A stretch of DNA of 64,000 nucleotides from Mucilaginibacter sp. MD40 (GCF_002288635.1 NZ_NRSW01000001.1:305086-369085), one strand, 5' to 3'; counted from the stretch's first letter, positions 53,701 to 61,966 are shown. Numbers and translations: made by a program. The notes: a model not told the origin generated them from the sequence alone.

Positions 53701-53846
53701 GCGGCATGTTGTTCTCACTGGTATTAACCCTGTATGTGATCCCCACCATGTACATGGTTTTTGCAGCTAAAACGCGCCGCGACCCAGATGATGAACCCGA
53801 AGATACCACTGAACCCAAAACGCCTTTACTGATAGATAAACTTTAA
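50727..53846 (+). CDS. RND efflux pump, HAE-1 type inner membrane subunit
   Basis: 1039 residues, 12 membrane helices and two large periplasmic loops. The proton-relay residues are present: Asp401 and Asp402 in VVDDGIVVTEN and Lys924 in TKNGILIVEFANQ. SISIKRPVLATVMS at the N-terminus and ELAPLDDRSLL near 555 fit the AcrB/MexB family. Exports drugs or lipophilic compounds with proton antiport. Eight bp after the adaptor, 5 bp before the channel gene: a complete operon. Confidence 0.95.
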   Translation: MSLSSISIKRPVLATVMSVVIVVFGVIGYKFLGVRDFPSVDPPIISVSTSYSGANADVIESQITEPLEKAINGVPGIRNISSTSSVGQSNITVEFNLDADLETAANDVRDKVGQAQRQLPQDINAPPVVTKADANADQIITLTVSSNTRNIMQVDDYAENVLQEGLQTIPGVSSINIQGQRQYAMRLWIDPNKISALGLTATDIGAALSKENVELPAGKIEGNNTELTIRALGKLTDEKDFNNLIIRSDSNRVVRLKDIGYAVLGSANEETAFKESGIPQVGLAVVPQPGANYVQIAKDFYVRLKQIEKDLPPDITVKVALDNTKFINNSIEEVKETLIISFVLVVIIIYLFFRDWLIAFRPLIDIPVSLIGAFFIMYVCGFSINILTLLGIVLATGLVVDDGIVVTENIYKKVEEGMDIRKAAFQGSAEILFAVISTSITLAAVFLPIMFLQGFTGRLFREFAVVVAGSVLISAFVSLSLTPMLNVKLIRKNQKKSKFYLATEPFFERMTTGYTESLVKFMKRRWVSFVILGGSLIITGVLLKVTPSELAPLDDRSLLRYTVTGSEGATYEYMTRYMDKVANLVTDSIPEANVNIEIVSPSFGGGSANTGFGRIGLVAPDQRERTQQQLADWLNKKLSRMPDARAIVIQEQTISGGGSGARTSLPVQFVIQNQDFEKIRKVLPEFFAEVSKSPVFQGSDVNLKFTKPELRVTTDRDRARDLGVSVADIAQTLQLYYSAGRLDYFLINGKQYQVIAQVDRANRDQPLDLKSVYVRSSKGTLVQLDNVVKVSESATPPSIYHFNRFKSATLQAGLSPGHTIGDGIAEMNRIAKGLLDESFSTELAGPSRDYAEGSSNILFAFGFALLLIYLVLAAQFESFVDPFIVMLTVPLAIAGAFISLWLFDQTFNIFSQIGIITLVGLVTKNGILIVEFANQRMEHGLSKYEAVVEAATSRLRPILMTSLAVVLGSVPIALALGAGAKSRVSLGIVIIGGMLFSLVLTLYVIPTMYMVFAAKTRRDPDDEPEDTTEPKTPLLIDKL

Positions 53847-53851
53847 GCAAT

Positions 53852-55183
53852 ATGAATATCAAAAAAACACTTTGCTTTTTGGTTTGCACTACTGCATTAA
53901 TAACCGGGTTACGTGCGCAAACCAGTACCAACCCCGCCGCGCCGCGCCTAACACTGCGTGAGGCAATAGAAATAGCGCTTAAAAACAATTATAATATAAA
54001 GCTTTCTCAAAATAATTCTACCATTGCCAGCAACAACGTAACATTAGGCAACGCGGGCTTTTTACCGGTAGTTACAGGCGACGCTGCTTTTAACGCCAGC
54101 CGGCAAAAAATTAAACAAACCCGTAGCGGCGGTGCCGTTAATAACCTTAATGCCAACAACACCAACAATAACTACGGCGTTAACCTCAACTGGACCATTT
54201 TTGACGGCTTTAACATGTTTGCCAATTATGACATGCTTAAGCAACAGGATAAACTGGGTACACTTCGCCTGCAGGACACCATACAATCTACCGTGGCCAA
54301 TGTAATTACTACTTACTACAGCCTCGTAAGCCAGAACGTGCAGATAAAGGCCCTGCAAGGCGCCATTGATATATCGCGCACGCAACTACGCTATGCCAAT
54401 GATAAATATACCGTTGGCCGGGTTGCCAAGCTGGATGTATACAATGCCCAAATCAATCTTAATACAGATACCGCCACCCTTATCTCGCAGATACAGCAAT
54501 ATAAGAACACCCAAATACAACTTAACCGCCTGCTGGTACGCAACCTGCAAACAGATTTTTCTGTGGGCGATACCATATTGGTAAGCAATAAGTTGGTGCT
54601 GGGCGATATTCTTTCCAAAGCGCAAACGCAGAACCCGGCCATCTTGTCGGCACAGATCAACAAACGCCTGGCCGAAATTAACCTGAAACAAGTGCGCTCC
54701 AACCGTTACCCTGTGGTAGGCGTAACATCGGGCTATACGTTTAGCAACAGCCGCACCCCGGCAGGCTTTACACTTACGCAAAACGCGCATGGGCTGGCCT
54801 ACGGTCTTACCGCATCTATTAACATTTTCGATGGCTTTAACCAATGGCGTAAAGAGCGAAATGCCAAACTACAGATTGATAATGCCGAGATCAACCGTAA
54901 ACAAACGCAGTTAGAAATAGAAGCACAGATCAGCAACTTTTTTGTCGCATACCTCTCCGGCCTCGATCTCATCAAGATCAGCCAATCAAATGTGGAACTG
55001 ACCAAAAAAAATCTGGATATATCACTTGAAAAATATCGCCTGGGCAACATTACCCCGCTGGAAATACGCGAGGCACAACGTAATTATCTCAATGCCGAAT
55101 CTGTGTACGCCAATGCCCTCTACCAATCAAAAATGGCTGAGGTTACGCTCCAGCAAATAACAAATAGTATAAATATTCAATAA
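53852..55183 (+). CDS. TolC family outer membrane efflux channel
   Basis: 443 residues with a signal peptide (cleavage near LRAQ). Two similar halves, each with long heptad-type helices (LREAIEIALKNNYNIKLSQN near 34; SYNFFVAYLSGLDL-like helix near 370), the OEP repeats of TolC. It forms the trimeric outer membrane duct for the RND pump. It closes the operon; no terminator stem is obvious before the next gene. Confidence 0.93.
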   Translation: MNIKKTLCFLVCTTALITGLRAQTSTNPAAPRLTLREAIEIALKNNYNIKLSQNNSTIASNNVTLGNAGFLPVVTGDAAFNASRQKIKQTRSGGAVNNLNANNTNNNYGVNLNWTIFDGFNMFANYDMLKQQDKLGTLRLQDTIQSTVANVITTYYSLVSQNVQIKALQGAIDISRTQLRYANDKYTVGRVAKLDVYNAQINLNTDTATLISQIQQYKNTQIQLNRLLVRNLQTDFSVGDTILVSNKLVLGDILSKAQTQNPAILSAQINKRLAEINLKQVRSNRYPVVGVTSGYTFSNSRTPAGFTLTQNAHGLAYGLTASINIFDGFNQWRKERNAKLQIDNAEINRKQTQLEIEAQISNFFVAYLSGLDLIKISQSNVELTKKNLDISLEKYRLGNITPLEIREAQRNYLNAESVYANALYQSKMAEVTLQQITNSINIQ

Positions 55184-55198
55184 TTTACATAAAATGTA

Positions 55199-55206
55199 TA
55201 TTTTTG
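55199..55206 (+). promoter_or_regulatory. -7 promoter element of the response regulator gene
   Basis: TATTTTTG, followed by ATAA and the ATG at 55211. Again the element abuts the start codon, pointing to a leaderless transcript. The -33 region is not clear. Confidence 0.45.
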
Positions 55207-55210
55207 ATAA

Positions 55211-55591
55211 ATGCCTAATAAATTCCATACCTGTTTACTGGTTGACGATAATTACATAGATAATTTCGTTACGCGCAGGATATTGGAAAGCGTTGATTTC
55301 GCTGATGACATTGTTGTTATCCAATCGGCAACAGAAGCACTGGATGCATTGCAAAAAGGCGCTGTTAAACCTGATGTTATATTTCTTGATATTCGTATGC
55401 CGCAGATGAGCGGTTTTGAGTTTTTAAAAGCTTACGAAACATTGGGAACCGATAAGAGCGGCACAAAAATATTTATGCTTTCATCGTCGTTAGACCCTAC
55501 CGACATGAACAACTCCCTCAGCAATAAATATGTTACCCAGTTTGTGCATAAACCTTTAACGCATGAGGCGCTCGAGGAACTTTGTACATGA
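55211..55591 (+). CDS. Single-domain response regulator (CheY-like receiver)
   Basis: 126 residues, receiver domain only. Acidic pair Asp12-Asp13 in LLVDDNY, phospho-acceptor Asp60 in VIFLDIRMPQMSG, the conserved Lys114 in VHKPLT. It has no output domain, so it works through protein contacts or a phosphorelay. Its TGA overlaps the ATG of the BadF gene (ATGA, 55588-55591), so the pair is co-translated. No kinase gene is adjacent. Confidence 0.93.
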   Translation: MPNKFHTCLLVDDNYIDNFVTRRILESVDFADDIVVIQSATEALDALQKGAVKPDVIFLDIRMPQMSGFEFLKAYETLGTDKSGTKIFMLSSSLDPTDMNNSLSNKYVTQFVHKPLTHEALEELCT

Positions 55592-56451
55592 TATTAGTAG
55601 CAGATAGCGGATCATCCAAAACAGACTGGCTGCTGGCTGTACCCGGCCAGGGCAACAAGGCTTTCAAATCAGCCGGTTTAAACCCTTATTTTTTATCAGA
55701 GAAAGAAATTGCCCGGATCATCCAGGATCAATTACCTGAAATGACAGCCTACGCGAACGAGGTAACCGAAATATACTTCTTCGGCGCGGGGTGCTCCAGC
55801 CCGGACAGGCATGAAATTGTGAGCAATGCTATCAGCAGTATTTTTACTGAGGCTTATGTAAGTGTAGATAGTGACCTGCTGGCATCGGCCTATGCCACTT
55901 GTGGCCACGAGAAAGGCTTTTGTTGCGTATTGGGCACCGGCTCAAATATTTCTTTTTTTGATGGCGACAACATCCACGACGGGCAGCATGGCCTGGGCTA
56001 TGTTTTGGGCGACGAAGGCAGCGGCACCTGGTTTGGAAAAATACTGTTAACCAACTATCTGTACGGCCGTATGCCGGCAGATATAGCCGCGAAATTTAAA
56101 GAAGCCTTTAACCCCACTAAGGAAGCGGTTATAGAAAACGTATATCGCAAACCACGAGGTAATGCCTACCTGGCAGCCTTTTCTAAATTTTTAACAGATA
56201 TCCGCACTACCGCATACGCCCAAAATGTTTTGCAAAAGGGGTTACAGGAGTTTGTTGACACCAATATCAAGCAATCGTACCCGCAGTATGATAAGTTTAA
56301 GTGCCATTTTGTAGGCTCTATAGCTTATGTTTTTGCTGATGAACTAAAAGCGGTTTGCAAAGCCAACGGCATACACGTGGGGAAAATTATACGCCAGCCT
56401 ATTAACGACCTGCAGGAATTTATCCTGAAACGGGATAATCCGGTGGAGTAA
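55588..56451 (+). CDS. BadF/BadG-type ATPase, N-acetylglucosamine kinase-like
   Basis: 287 residues from the ATG at 55588 (ATGA overlap with the regulator stop). ASKHA fold: phosphate 1 loop VADSGSSKTDWLL at the N-terminus, FCCVLGTGSNISFF near 111 (phosphate 2), LGDEGSGTWFGK near 138 and the adenosine loop near 230 (FVGSIAYVFAD). Family members phosphorylate GlcNAc or similar sugars, often for peptidoglycan recycling. The coupling to a receiver protein is unexplained. Confidence 0.8.
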   Translation: MILVADSGSSKTDWLLAVPGQGNKAFKSAGLNPYFLSEKEIARIIQDQLPEMTAYANEVTEIYFFGAGCSSPDRHEIVSNAISSIFTEAYVSVDSDLLASAYATCGHEKGFCCVLGTGSNISFFDGDNIHDGQHGLGYVLGDEGSGTWFGKILLTNYLYGRMPADIAAKFKEAFNPTKEAVIENVYRKPRGNAYLAAFSKFLTDIRTTAYAQNVLQKGLQEFVDTNIKQSYPQYDKFKCHFVGSIAYVFADELKAVCKANGIHVGKIIRQPINDLQEFILKRDNPVE

Positions 56452-56457
56452 AACGTT

Positions 56458-58062
56458 TTATTTCTTACGGATGCGGATCAGTATAAATACGACGCCCACC
56501 AAAGCCAGCACGCTGCCGGTTTTTGGCAGATAATCGCCATGTTGGGTGTAGAAAGTAATATCACTGTTCAGGTTGATGTCCTGTTTTAAAGCGGTGCGTA
56601 CCCACCATTTACTTTGCTGTACAATATCGCCCCGCTGGTTAATAAAGGCAGATATGCCGGTATTGGCAGAGCGGCAAACCCATCGGCGGTTCTCAATAGC
56701 GCGTAGTTTGGCATAATCCAGGTGCTGGTCTTTTCCGGAAGTATTTTCCCACCAGCCATCATTGGTAATAACTGCGATAAATTGTGCGCCCTGCTTTACC
56801 GAGCGTGCCACCCAGTTACCCCAGATAGATTCATAGCAGATAATGGGCGCCGCGCCAATACCGCTTTGCGAATAAAATACGCTTGGCTCCGTTTGCAGCC
56901 CATAAGCGCCAACCGCACCGCCCAGATGCTCAAAAACGGGTTTGATAAAAGATAGCGTGTTACCAAACGGTAATGATTCCGCACCCGGCACCAGCCGCGA
57001 TTTATGGTAGAATTGTACCTTATCAGAATTTTCGATGTTGAGGGCCGAGCTAAAACGATCATAGAACATGCCACCATCTGTTGGGCTTGCCGTTGTAGTG
57101 GCGCGGGTAGTATAAAACTTGTGCGTTTCGCCACCGGTAATTACATTCCCGTTTTTGTATTTGCTCAGGAATTGCTTTACCTGCAAAAACGGTATTTCGG
57201 TATGGATGCGGTCTTCATCCATATCCTGCACCAGGGCAGTTTCGGGCCAAATAAAATACTCCGTATTTGGCTGCGCCAGCGAATCAGATAGGTGAGTTAA
57301 TATGGATAACTGCACGTTAGGTGGCATCGATCCTTCTTTTTCATAAGGATCAATATTTGGCTGCACCACAATGATGTTGGATGGGTTAGGCTGTTCATCA
57401 TAATGATAATACGTATATAACGAAAAGCCCAGCGGCGCCACTATGAAGAAGACAAGCAAGGCAATAAGTTTTAAACGCGTTGCCTTAGACTGATTTTCGC
57501 GCAGGCCAATGTAGATAAGAAAAGCCAGGATATTAACGATCCAAACCCAGATAGTACCGCCATATACCCCTGTATAACTATACCATTGCACCCATTGATG
57601 CGTAACGGCGAAGCCATTACCGAGCGTCATCCACGGGAAATTAAGGTCCCAGCTTTGGTGCAGGTACTCATACCCTATCCAAAAACATACTAATGCGCCA
57701 AGGCTAATGCCCCGGCTGGTAATTAGCCTTAACCTGTAATATAGCCAGCACGCCGTTGCCATCAACAGCGGCCCCAGCGCGTACGGGATAAGAGTGATAG
57801 GAACAGCGGTCACCGGCCCTATCATTTTAAGGGCATTGTACACCCAGTAAATGCACAGCACATTCCATACAAAAAAGCCCAGGAAAGTGGTGTTAAATAT
57901 TTTTTTACCCTTGCGCTTAACGTCGGCCCCGATGATGTTCTCCATTGCCACCAGCATAGGCACAAAGCCCACAAAAAGCATAAAAGTGGTGTAATGGGTA
58001 GGCGGCCAGGCCAGCCAAAGCATCAGCCCGGAAAAAACAGACAGCATTACATTCCTTTTCAT
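56458..58062 (-). CDS. lnt: Apolipoprotein N-acyltransferase
   Basis: 534 residues from the ATG at 58062; an ATG at 58098, two bases after the upstream stop, is an alternative. Eight or so membrane helices, then a nitrilase-like domain with the catalytic triad Glu274 (WPETA), Lys354 (YHKSRLVP) and Cys409 (IICYES), which align with E267, K335 and C387 of the E. coli enzyme. It adds the third acyl chain to lipoproteins. The 2OG oxygenase gene lies upstream on the same strand. Confidence 0.93.
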   Translation of the reverse strand: MKRNVMLSVFSGLMLWLAWPPTHYTTFMLFVGFVPMLVAMENIIGADVKRKGKKIFNTTFLGFFVWNVLCIYWVYNALKMIGPVTAVPITLIPYALGPLLMATACWLYYRLRLITSRGISLGALVCFWIGYEYLHQSWDLNFPWMTLGNGFAVTHQWVQWYSYTGVYGGTIWVWIVNILAFLIYIGLRENQSKATRLKLIALLVFFIVAPLGFSLYTYYHYDEQPNPSNIIVVQPNIDPYEKEGSMPPNVQLSILTHLSDSLAQPNTEYFIWPETALVQDMDEDRIHTEIPFLQVKQFLSKYKNGNVITGGETHKFYTTRATTTASPTDGGMFYDRFSSALNIENSDKVQFYHKSRLVPGAESLPFGNTLSFIKPVFEHLGGAVGAYGLQTEPSVFYSQSGIGAAPIICYESIWGNWVARSVKQGAQFIAVITNDGWWENTSGKDQHLDYAKLRAIENRRWVCRSANTGISAFINQRGDIVQQSKWWVRTALKQDINLNSDITFYTQHGDYLPKTGSVLALVGVVFILIRIRKK

Positions 58063-58100
58063 CAATTCTTTTTCAGGCTGGTGCGTCAACAACAACAAAC

Positions 58101-59063
58101 TTATTTCTTAAGGCCAATTTCTCTCAAACGCTCGTCAAGATATTCTCCCGCTGTAATATCGGTATACAATTTTGGGTGCTCTGCATCTATAGTTGACGGT
58201 AAACTGGTGAGATCCATGTTTGATTTAGGATGCAGGAAGAAAGGAACCGAAAAGCGTGAGTTCTTCATTTCTTCGCGCGGAGGGTTCACTACCCTGTGCG
58301 TAGTTGATTTTAATTTATTATTGGTTAAACGCTGCAGCATATCGCCTACGTTTACTACCAGGTCTTCGCCGTGTGCTTTCACGGGGAACCAGGTATTATC
58401 TCTTGTAAGCAGCTCGAGGCCATCGGCGCTGGCGCCAATTAGTAAGGTAATGAGGTTAATATCCTCATGAGCGCCGGCACGCACCGCGTCGGCAGGCAAA
58501 GCATCAGGGTTCTCAATAGGAAAATAATGCAGCGTACGTAATATGGAGTTACCGTTATGCACCTTATCATCAAAGTAATGCTCATCGAGCCCAAGATAAA
58601 CCGCTATAGCCCTTAACAAGTGTATACCTGCGCCCTCCAGCTTTTTGTATACCTCTTCGGTAACCGCATTAAACTCGGGCTGCTCTTCCACCTTAACATT
58701 ATCCGGATATAATTCCTTTTCAGGAGCGCCGTCGGTAACGGTTTGGCCAATTTGCCAAAACTCTTTCAGATCAGGCACCTTAAAGCCTTTGGCTGTTTCT
58801 TTATTTTTACCGGTATACCCGCGCTGTCCCGCAAGGCCGGGGATCTCATATTTCGCTTTTATCTCCTCAGGCAGGGCAAAAAGCGCCTTTACCTGGGCGT
58901 ACAGCTTATCAATTAGCTCTTTACTGAGCCCGTGATTGGTAATGGTTACAAAGCCGGTTTCATTAAATGCTTTACCTATAGCATCAGAAAAAGCTTTGCG
59001 CTCATCGGCATTGCCATTGATGTAGGTGTTAAGATCCAGGCGAGGAATATTTACGGTACTCAT
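58101..59063 (-). CDS. 2-oxoglutarate/Fe(II)-dependent oxygenase (isopenicillin N synthase-like)
   Basis: 320 residues. DIOX_N opens with IPRLDLNTYINGN and FVTITNHGLSKELID; the iron ligands are His199 and Asp201 (AHEDINLITLL) and His256 (STTHRVVNP), and RFSVPFF near 271 binds 2-oxoglutarate. It uses O2 to oxidise an unknown substrate. It starts the transcript that continues into lnt and has its own TAATTTTG element. Divergent from the DUF6600 gene. Confidence 0.88.
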   Translation of the reverse strand: MSTVNIPRLDLNTYINGNADERKAFSDAIGKAFNETGFVTITNHGLSKELIDKLYAQVKALFALPEEIKAKYEIPGLAGQRGYTGKNKETAKGFKVPDLKEFWQIGQTVTDGAPEKELYPDNVKVEEQPEFNAVTEEVYKKLEGAGIHLLRAIAVYLGLDEHYFDDKVHNGNSILRTLHYFPIENPDALPADAVRAGAHEDINLITLLIGASADGLELLTRDNTWFPVKAHGEDLVVNVGDMLQRLTNNKLKSTTHRVVNPPREEMKNSRFSVPFFLHPKSNMDLTSLPSTIDAEHPKLYTDITAGEYLDERLREIGLKK

Positions 59064-59081
59064 ATCTCAAATGTTTAAAGC

Positions 59082-59089
59082 CAAAATTA
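59082..59089 (-). promoter_or_regulatory. -7 promoter element of the 2OG oxygenase gene
   Basis: TAATTTTG on the minus strand, 18 bases before the ATG at 59063. A start near 59075 would give a leader of about 12 nt. No clear -33 box. Confidence 0.45.
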
Positions 59090-59104
59090 TCCATTTTTTA
59101 GGGA

Positions 59105-59174
59105 CATTACATGCAGCAGCGGTAAAAAAGCAATTACATGCATAATTGCTCGGGGTAGCCAAAACAATTACATG
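59105..59174. repeat. CAATTACATG repeats and AGCAATTA dyad in the divergent spacer
   Basis: CAATTACATG occurs at 59131-59140 and 59165-59174, with a one-base-short copy (CATTACATG) at 59105-59113. AGCAATTA (59129-59136) and TAATTGCT (59143-59150) form a perfect dyad. A candidate operator set for the 2OG oxygenase and DUF6600 genes. Confidence 0.5.
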
Positions 59175-59243
59175 GTTAAACGTTTGAGTTATTGTACAGT
59201 CTGACCTATAACATCACAACCAAAACCAATAATAAATAGAAGC

Positions 59244-61049
59244 ATGAAAAAGTTAAACCAAATATGGGGAACAGCACTTGTGGCTCTTCTGCTGATCATC
59301 TCGGCACCCAATAAAATATTCGCTCAGCCGGGAGGCTACGTTTCCAACCAGGAGTTTTATGACGAACTGGCTCCTTACGGCACCTGGGTATATGATGAAC
59401 AGTACGGCAACGTATGGATACCCGATGTTGACCAAAACTTCAGGCCGTATGCTACCAACGGCTATTGGGCCATGACCGAGTATGGCAATACCTGGGTGTC
59501 TAATTACCCATGGGGATGGGCAGCCTTCCATTACGGCCGCTGGCGCTTTGATAACTACTACGGATGGGAATGGATTCCGGGTAGCGAATGGGCACCGGCA
59601 TGGGTAAGCTGGAGAAATGGTGGCGGTTACTATGGCTGGGCACCCCTTGAACCAAGGATAAGTATTAACGCTTACTATTCAAATGATTATTATATACCGG
59701 ATAATTATTGGGTTTTTGCCCCTCAGCAATGCATCACCTACCCCAATATTTACAACTATTATGTACCCAGCTACCGGGTAAGGACTATTATCCAAAACAC
59801 CACTTACATAAATAATACATATGTGTACAATAACCGCACTTATGTAGCAGGCCCGCGACGTGCAGATATCGAAAGGATAACCAATCGCCCTGTAAGGGTT
59901 TATAATGTGGTTAACGCAACTCAACCGTCACGCATCACCGTAAATAACAATAATATTAATATTTACAGGCCGGAGGTACGCCGTGATGCTAATGCCCGCC
60001 CAGCACGTGTGGTAGATGCAGCGGCATACAGGCAGCAAAATCCAAATCAGCGTATTGCGAGTGTTGATAATCGCCGCGGAGCTGGATATAACCCATCTAA
60101 TGCAGCAAGGCTGGCGCAAACTGTGCGCAGTGAAGCGCCAGACACCAGGGTAGTTCGCGTGAATAGTACTGTTGATGGGAGAGGGAATGCTAACCCTGCG
60201 GCTAATGGCAACCGCCCGAACCGTACGTTTACACCCGGCAATATCGACCAGCAGCAACAGCGCAACTATGACCGTCAGCAAGCCGAGCAGCAACAGCAAA
60301 GGCGAAACTATGACGGCAACCGCCCTGCTCGCGGCTATCAGGATGCTCAGCAAATGCAACAAGCGCGTGAACAACAACGTCAACAACAAGATCAACAGCG
60401 CCAGCAGCAGATGCAGCAGGCTCGTGAACAGCAACGCCAGCAACAGGATCAACAGCGTCAACAGCAAATGCAACAGGCCCGCGAACAACAACGCCAACAG
60501 ATGGACCAGCAGCGTCAGCAGCAGATGCAGCAAGCTCGCGAACAACAGCGGCAGCAGCAAGAGCAGCAGCGCCAGCAACAAGACCAACAGCGCCAGCAGC
60601 AAATGCAGCAAGCCCGCGAACAACAACGCCAACAGCAGGAGCAGCAACGCCAGCAACAAGACCAACAGCGCCAGCAGCAAATGCAGCAAGCTCGTGAACA
60701 ACAACGTCAACAGCAGGAGCAACAGCGCCAGCAGCAAATGCAGCAAGCCCGCGAACAACAACGCCAACAGCAAGAGCAACAGCGTCAACAACAAGACCAG
60801 CAGCGTCAGCAGCAGATGCAGCAAGCTCGTGAGCAACAACGTCAACAGCAGGAGCAGCAGCGCCAGCAGCAACAAGAGCAACAGCGTCAACAACAGGAAC
60901 AACAACGCCAGCAACAAATGCAACAGGCTCGTGAACAGCAAAGGCAACAGCAAGAGCAACAGCGTCAACAACAAGAACAAGCTCGCGAACAACAGCGGCA
61001 GCAGCAAGAGCAGCAACGCCAGCCAGGCCAGCGCCCGGTACGTAATTAA
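59244..61049 (+). CDS. Secreted DUF6600-type protein with long Gln/Arg repeat tail
   Basis: 601 residues. Signal peptide cleaved near IFAQ. Residues 35-140 are rich in Trp, Tyr and Gly in short repeated motifs (GTWVYDEQYGNVWIP, YPWGWAAFHYGRW, GWEWIPGSEWAPAWVSW, YYGWAPL), the DUF6600 pattern. From about 330 the chain is Gln-rich and from 371 to 595 it is almost only Q, R, E, D, A and M in units like QQMQQAREQQRQQQ. The tail is likely a long helical or disordered polyampholyte. Function unknown; probably surface or periplasmic. Confidence 0.85.
   Translation: MKKLNQIWGTALVALLLIISAPNKIFAQPGGYVSNQEFYDELAPYGTWVYDEQYGNVWIPDVDQNFRPYATNGYWAMTEYGNTWVSNYPWGWAAFHYGRWRFDNYYGWEWIPGSEWAPAWVSWRNGGGYYGWAPLEPRISINAYYSNDYYIPDNYWVFAPQQCITYPNIYNYYVPSYRVRTIIQNTTYINNTYVYNNRTYVAGPRRADIERITNRPVRVYNVVNATQPSRITVNNNNINIYRPEVRRDANARPARVVDAAAYRQQNPNQRIASVDNRRGAGYNPSNAARLAQTVRSEAPDTRVVRVNSTVDGRGNANPAANGNRPNRTFTPGNIDQQQQRNYDRQQAEQQQQRRNYDGNRPARGYQDAQQMQQAREQQRQQQDQQRQQQMQQAREQQRQQQDQQRQQQMQQAREQQRQQMDQQRQQQMQQAREQQRQQQEQQRQQQDQQRQQQMQQAREQQRQQQEQQRQQQDQQRQQQMQQAREQQRQQQEQQRQQQMQQAREQQRQQQEQQRQQQDQQRQQQMQQAREQQRQQQEQQRQQQQEQQRQQQEQQRQQQMQQAREQQRQQQEQQRQQQEQAREQQRQQQEQQRQPGQRPVRN
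60354..61030 (+). repeat. Tandem coding repeat (MQQAREQQRQQQ units)
   Basis: About 680 bp of CAA/CAG/CGT/CGC-rich tandem repeat, units of about 48-60 bp encoding MQQAREQQRQQ(Q)DQQRQQ. Units differ in synonymous positions, so the protein sequence is under constraint even though the DNA has diverged. It throws long open frames on other strands. Confidence 0.85.
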
Positions 61050-61052
61050 AAC

Positions 61053-61081
61053 AAAAAGCCCGGTGAATACCGGGCTTTTTT
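61053..61081 (+). terminator. Terminator of the DUF6600 gene
   Basis: AAAAAGCCCGGT (61053-61064) pairs with ACCGGGCTTTTT (61069-61080), loop GAAT, with flanking A and T runs; may also serve the minus strand. Confidence 0.88.
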
Positions 61082-61104
61082 TATACAATCGTTATTAAAT
61101 AAGC

Positions 61105-61956
61105 TTATTGCACAATAAATGAACCTACTACTAAGCTGGTTACCTGATCTTTAGTAAGCGGTTCATCAAAAGCTGCTGATGCTGCTTCTGTAGAAACATT
61201 AAGTGCAGTTACCAGGTTAACACCACCCTGGGTTACATTCTCCTCGCCTGCGTAGTTAGCGTCAACCAAAGATAAACCGGTATCGTTACCTAATGAAGCT
61301 GAACTTACAATGTACGGTTTGTTATTAGGCGCCTGGTTAAGGTCGCGGCGCAGTTTACGGATGGCAGAAGCATGGCGTGCCTCAACCGCATGTATAGATA
61401 ATGCCGCGGTTAATACAGTTTGGTTACCCAATAATACAGGCGCCTGGCCTTTATAAGCACGCACACCGGTATCTTCAAATACCTGCGCTACCGCTAAAAA
61501 GGTTGCGTAATTGGTAAATACATCTTTAAAAGGACCATTACCTTTGTTGTTACCGCCTGTAAAGTCGTACGTTGAAGCCTGTACCGGAGTAGCGTTAAGT
61601 GAAGTGATCACATTCTGCAAAAACTTAACGTGCGCGTTTTCGTCACGTCTGATCACACCTATGTAATCGCTGTTACCTGAAGGTATTAAGCCTGTGCTGG
61701 CAAAGCCCTGGTTATAAAACGCGGCCTCCAGGTATTCCAGTGTTAAAGCAAAGTTTAACACACCTACCACATCTGTTGTAGAAGCTGCACCATAAGCCCT
61801 CTTAAGCATAGTACCTAATGCGAAAGGCAAGGCTGCAACAGCTACTTTTGAACCAAAGCTGGTAATATTTTTTATGGCAGCACGGCGCGGGTTTAAACGT
61901 TCTGTTATTTCCGGGTCTACCTTTTCAATTTCGTCTATAATGTTAAATATATTCAT
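61105..61956 (-). CDS. Ferritin-like domain protein (second of tandem pair)
   Basis: 283 residues. An N-terminal stretch with RRAAIKN and a hydrophobic run (VAVAALPFALG, near 38-50) could be a Tat-like export signal. The ferritin-like bundle shows carboxylate ligands in LEYLEAAFYNQGF, DENAHVKFLQ, VFEDTGVRAY and VEARHASAIRKLRR: two ExxH-type pairs, a diiron site. The family (Ferritin_2/PF13668-like) has unknown function. It follows its paralogue by 10 bp. Confidence 0.8.
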   Translation of the reverse strand: MNIFNIIDEIEKVDPEITERLNPRRAAIKNITSFGSKVAVAALPFALGTMLKRAYGAASTTDVVGVLNFALTLEYLEAAFYNQGFASTGLIPSGNSDYIGVIRRDENAHVKFLQNVITSLNATPVQASTYDFTGGNNKGNGPFKDVFTNYATFLAVAQVFEDTGVRAYKGQAPVLLGNQTVLTAALSIHAVEARHASAIRKLRRDLNQAPNNKPYIVSSASLGNDTGLSLVDANYAGEENVTQGGVNLVTALNVSTEAASAAFDEPLTKDQVTSLVVGSFIVQ

Positions 61957-61966
61957 GGCCGTAGGG

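Noticed and set aside
60354..61030. Possible CRISPR-like or minisatellite array
   Set aside because: Units are coding, vary at synonymous sites and have no unique spacers.
59928..61088. A 386-codon leucine-rich open frame on the minus strand
   Set aside because: It is the antisense of the CAG/CAA repeat of the DUF6600 gene (CTG/TTG read as Leu); no signal, no promoter, no family.
60172..61098. A 308-codon Asn/Ser-rich open frame on the plus strand
   Set aside because: A shifted reading of the same repeat; the in-frame DUF6600 product has a signal peptide, known domain and terminator.
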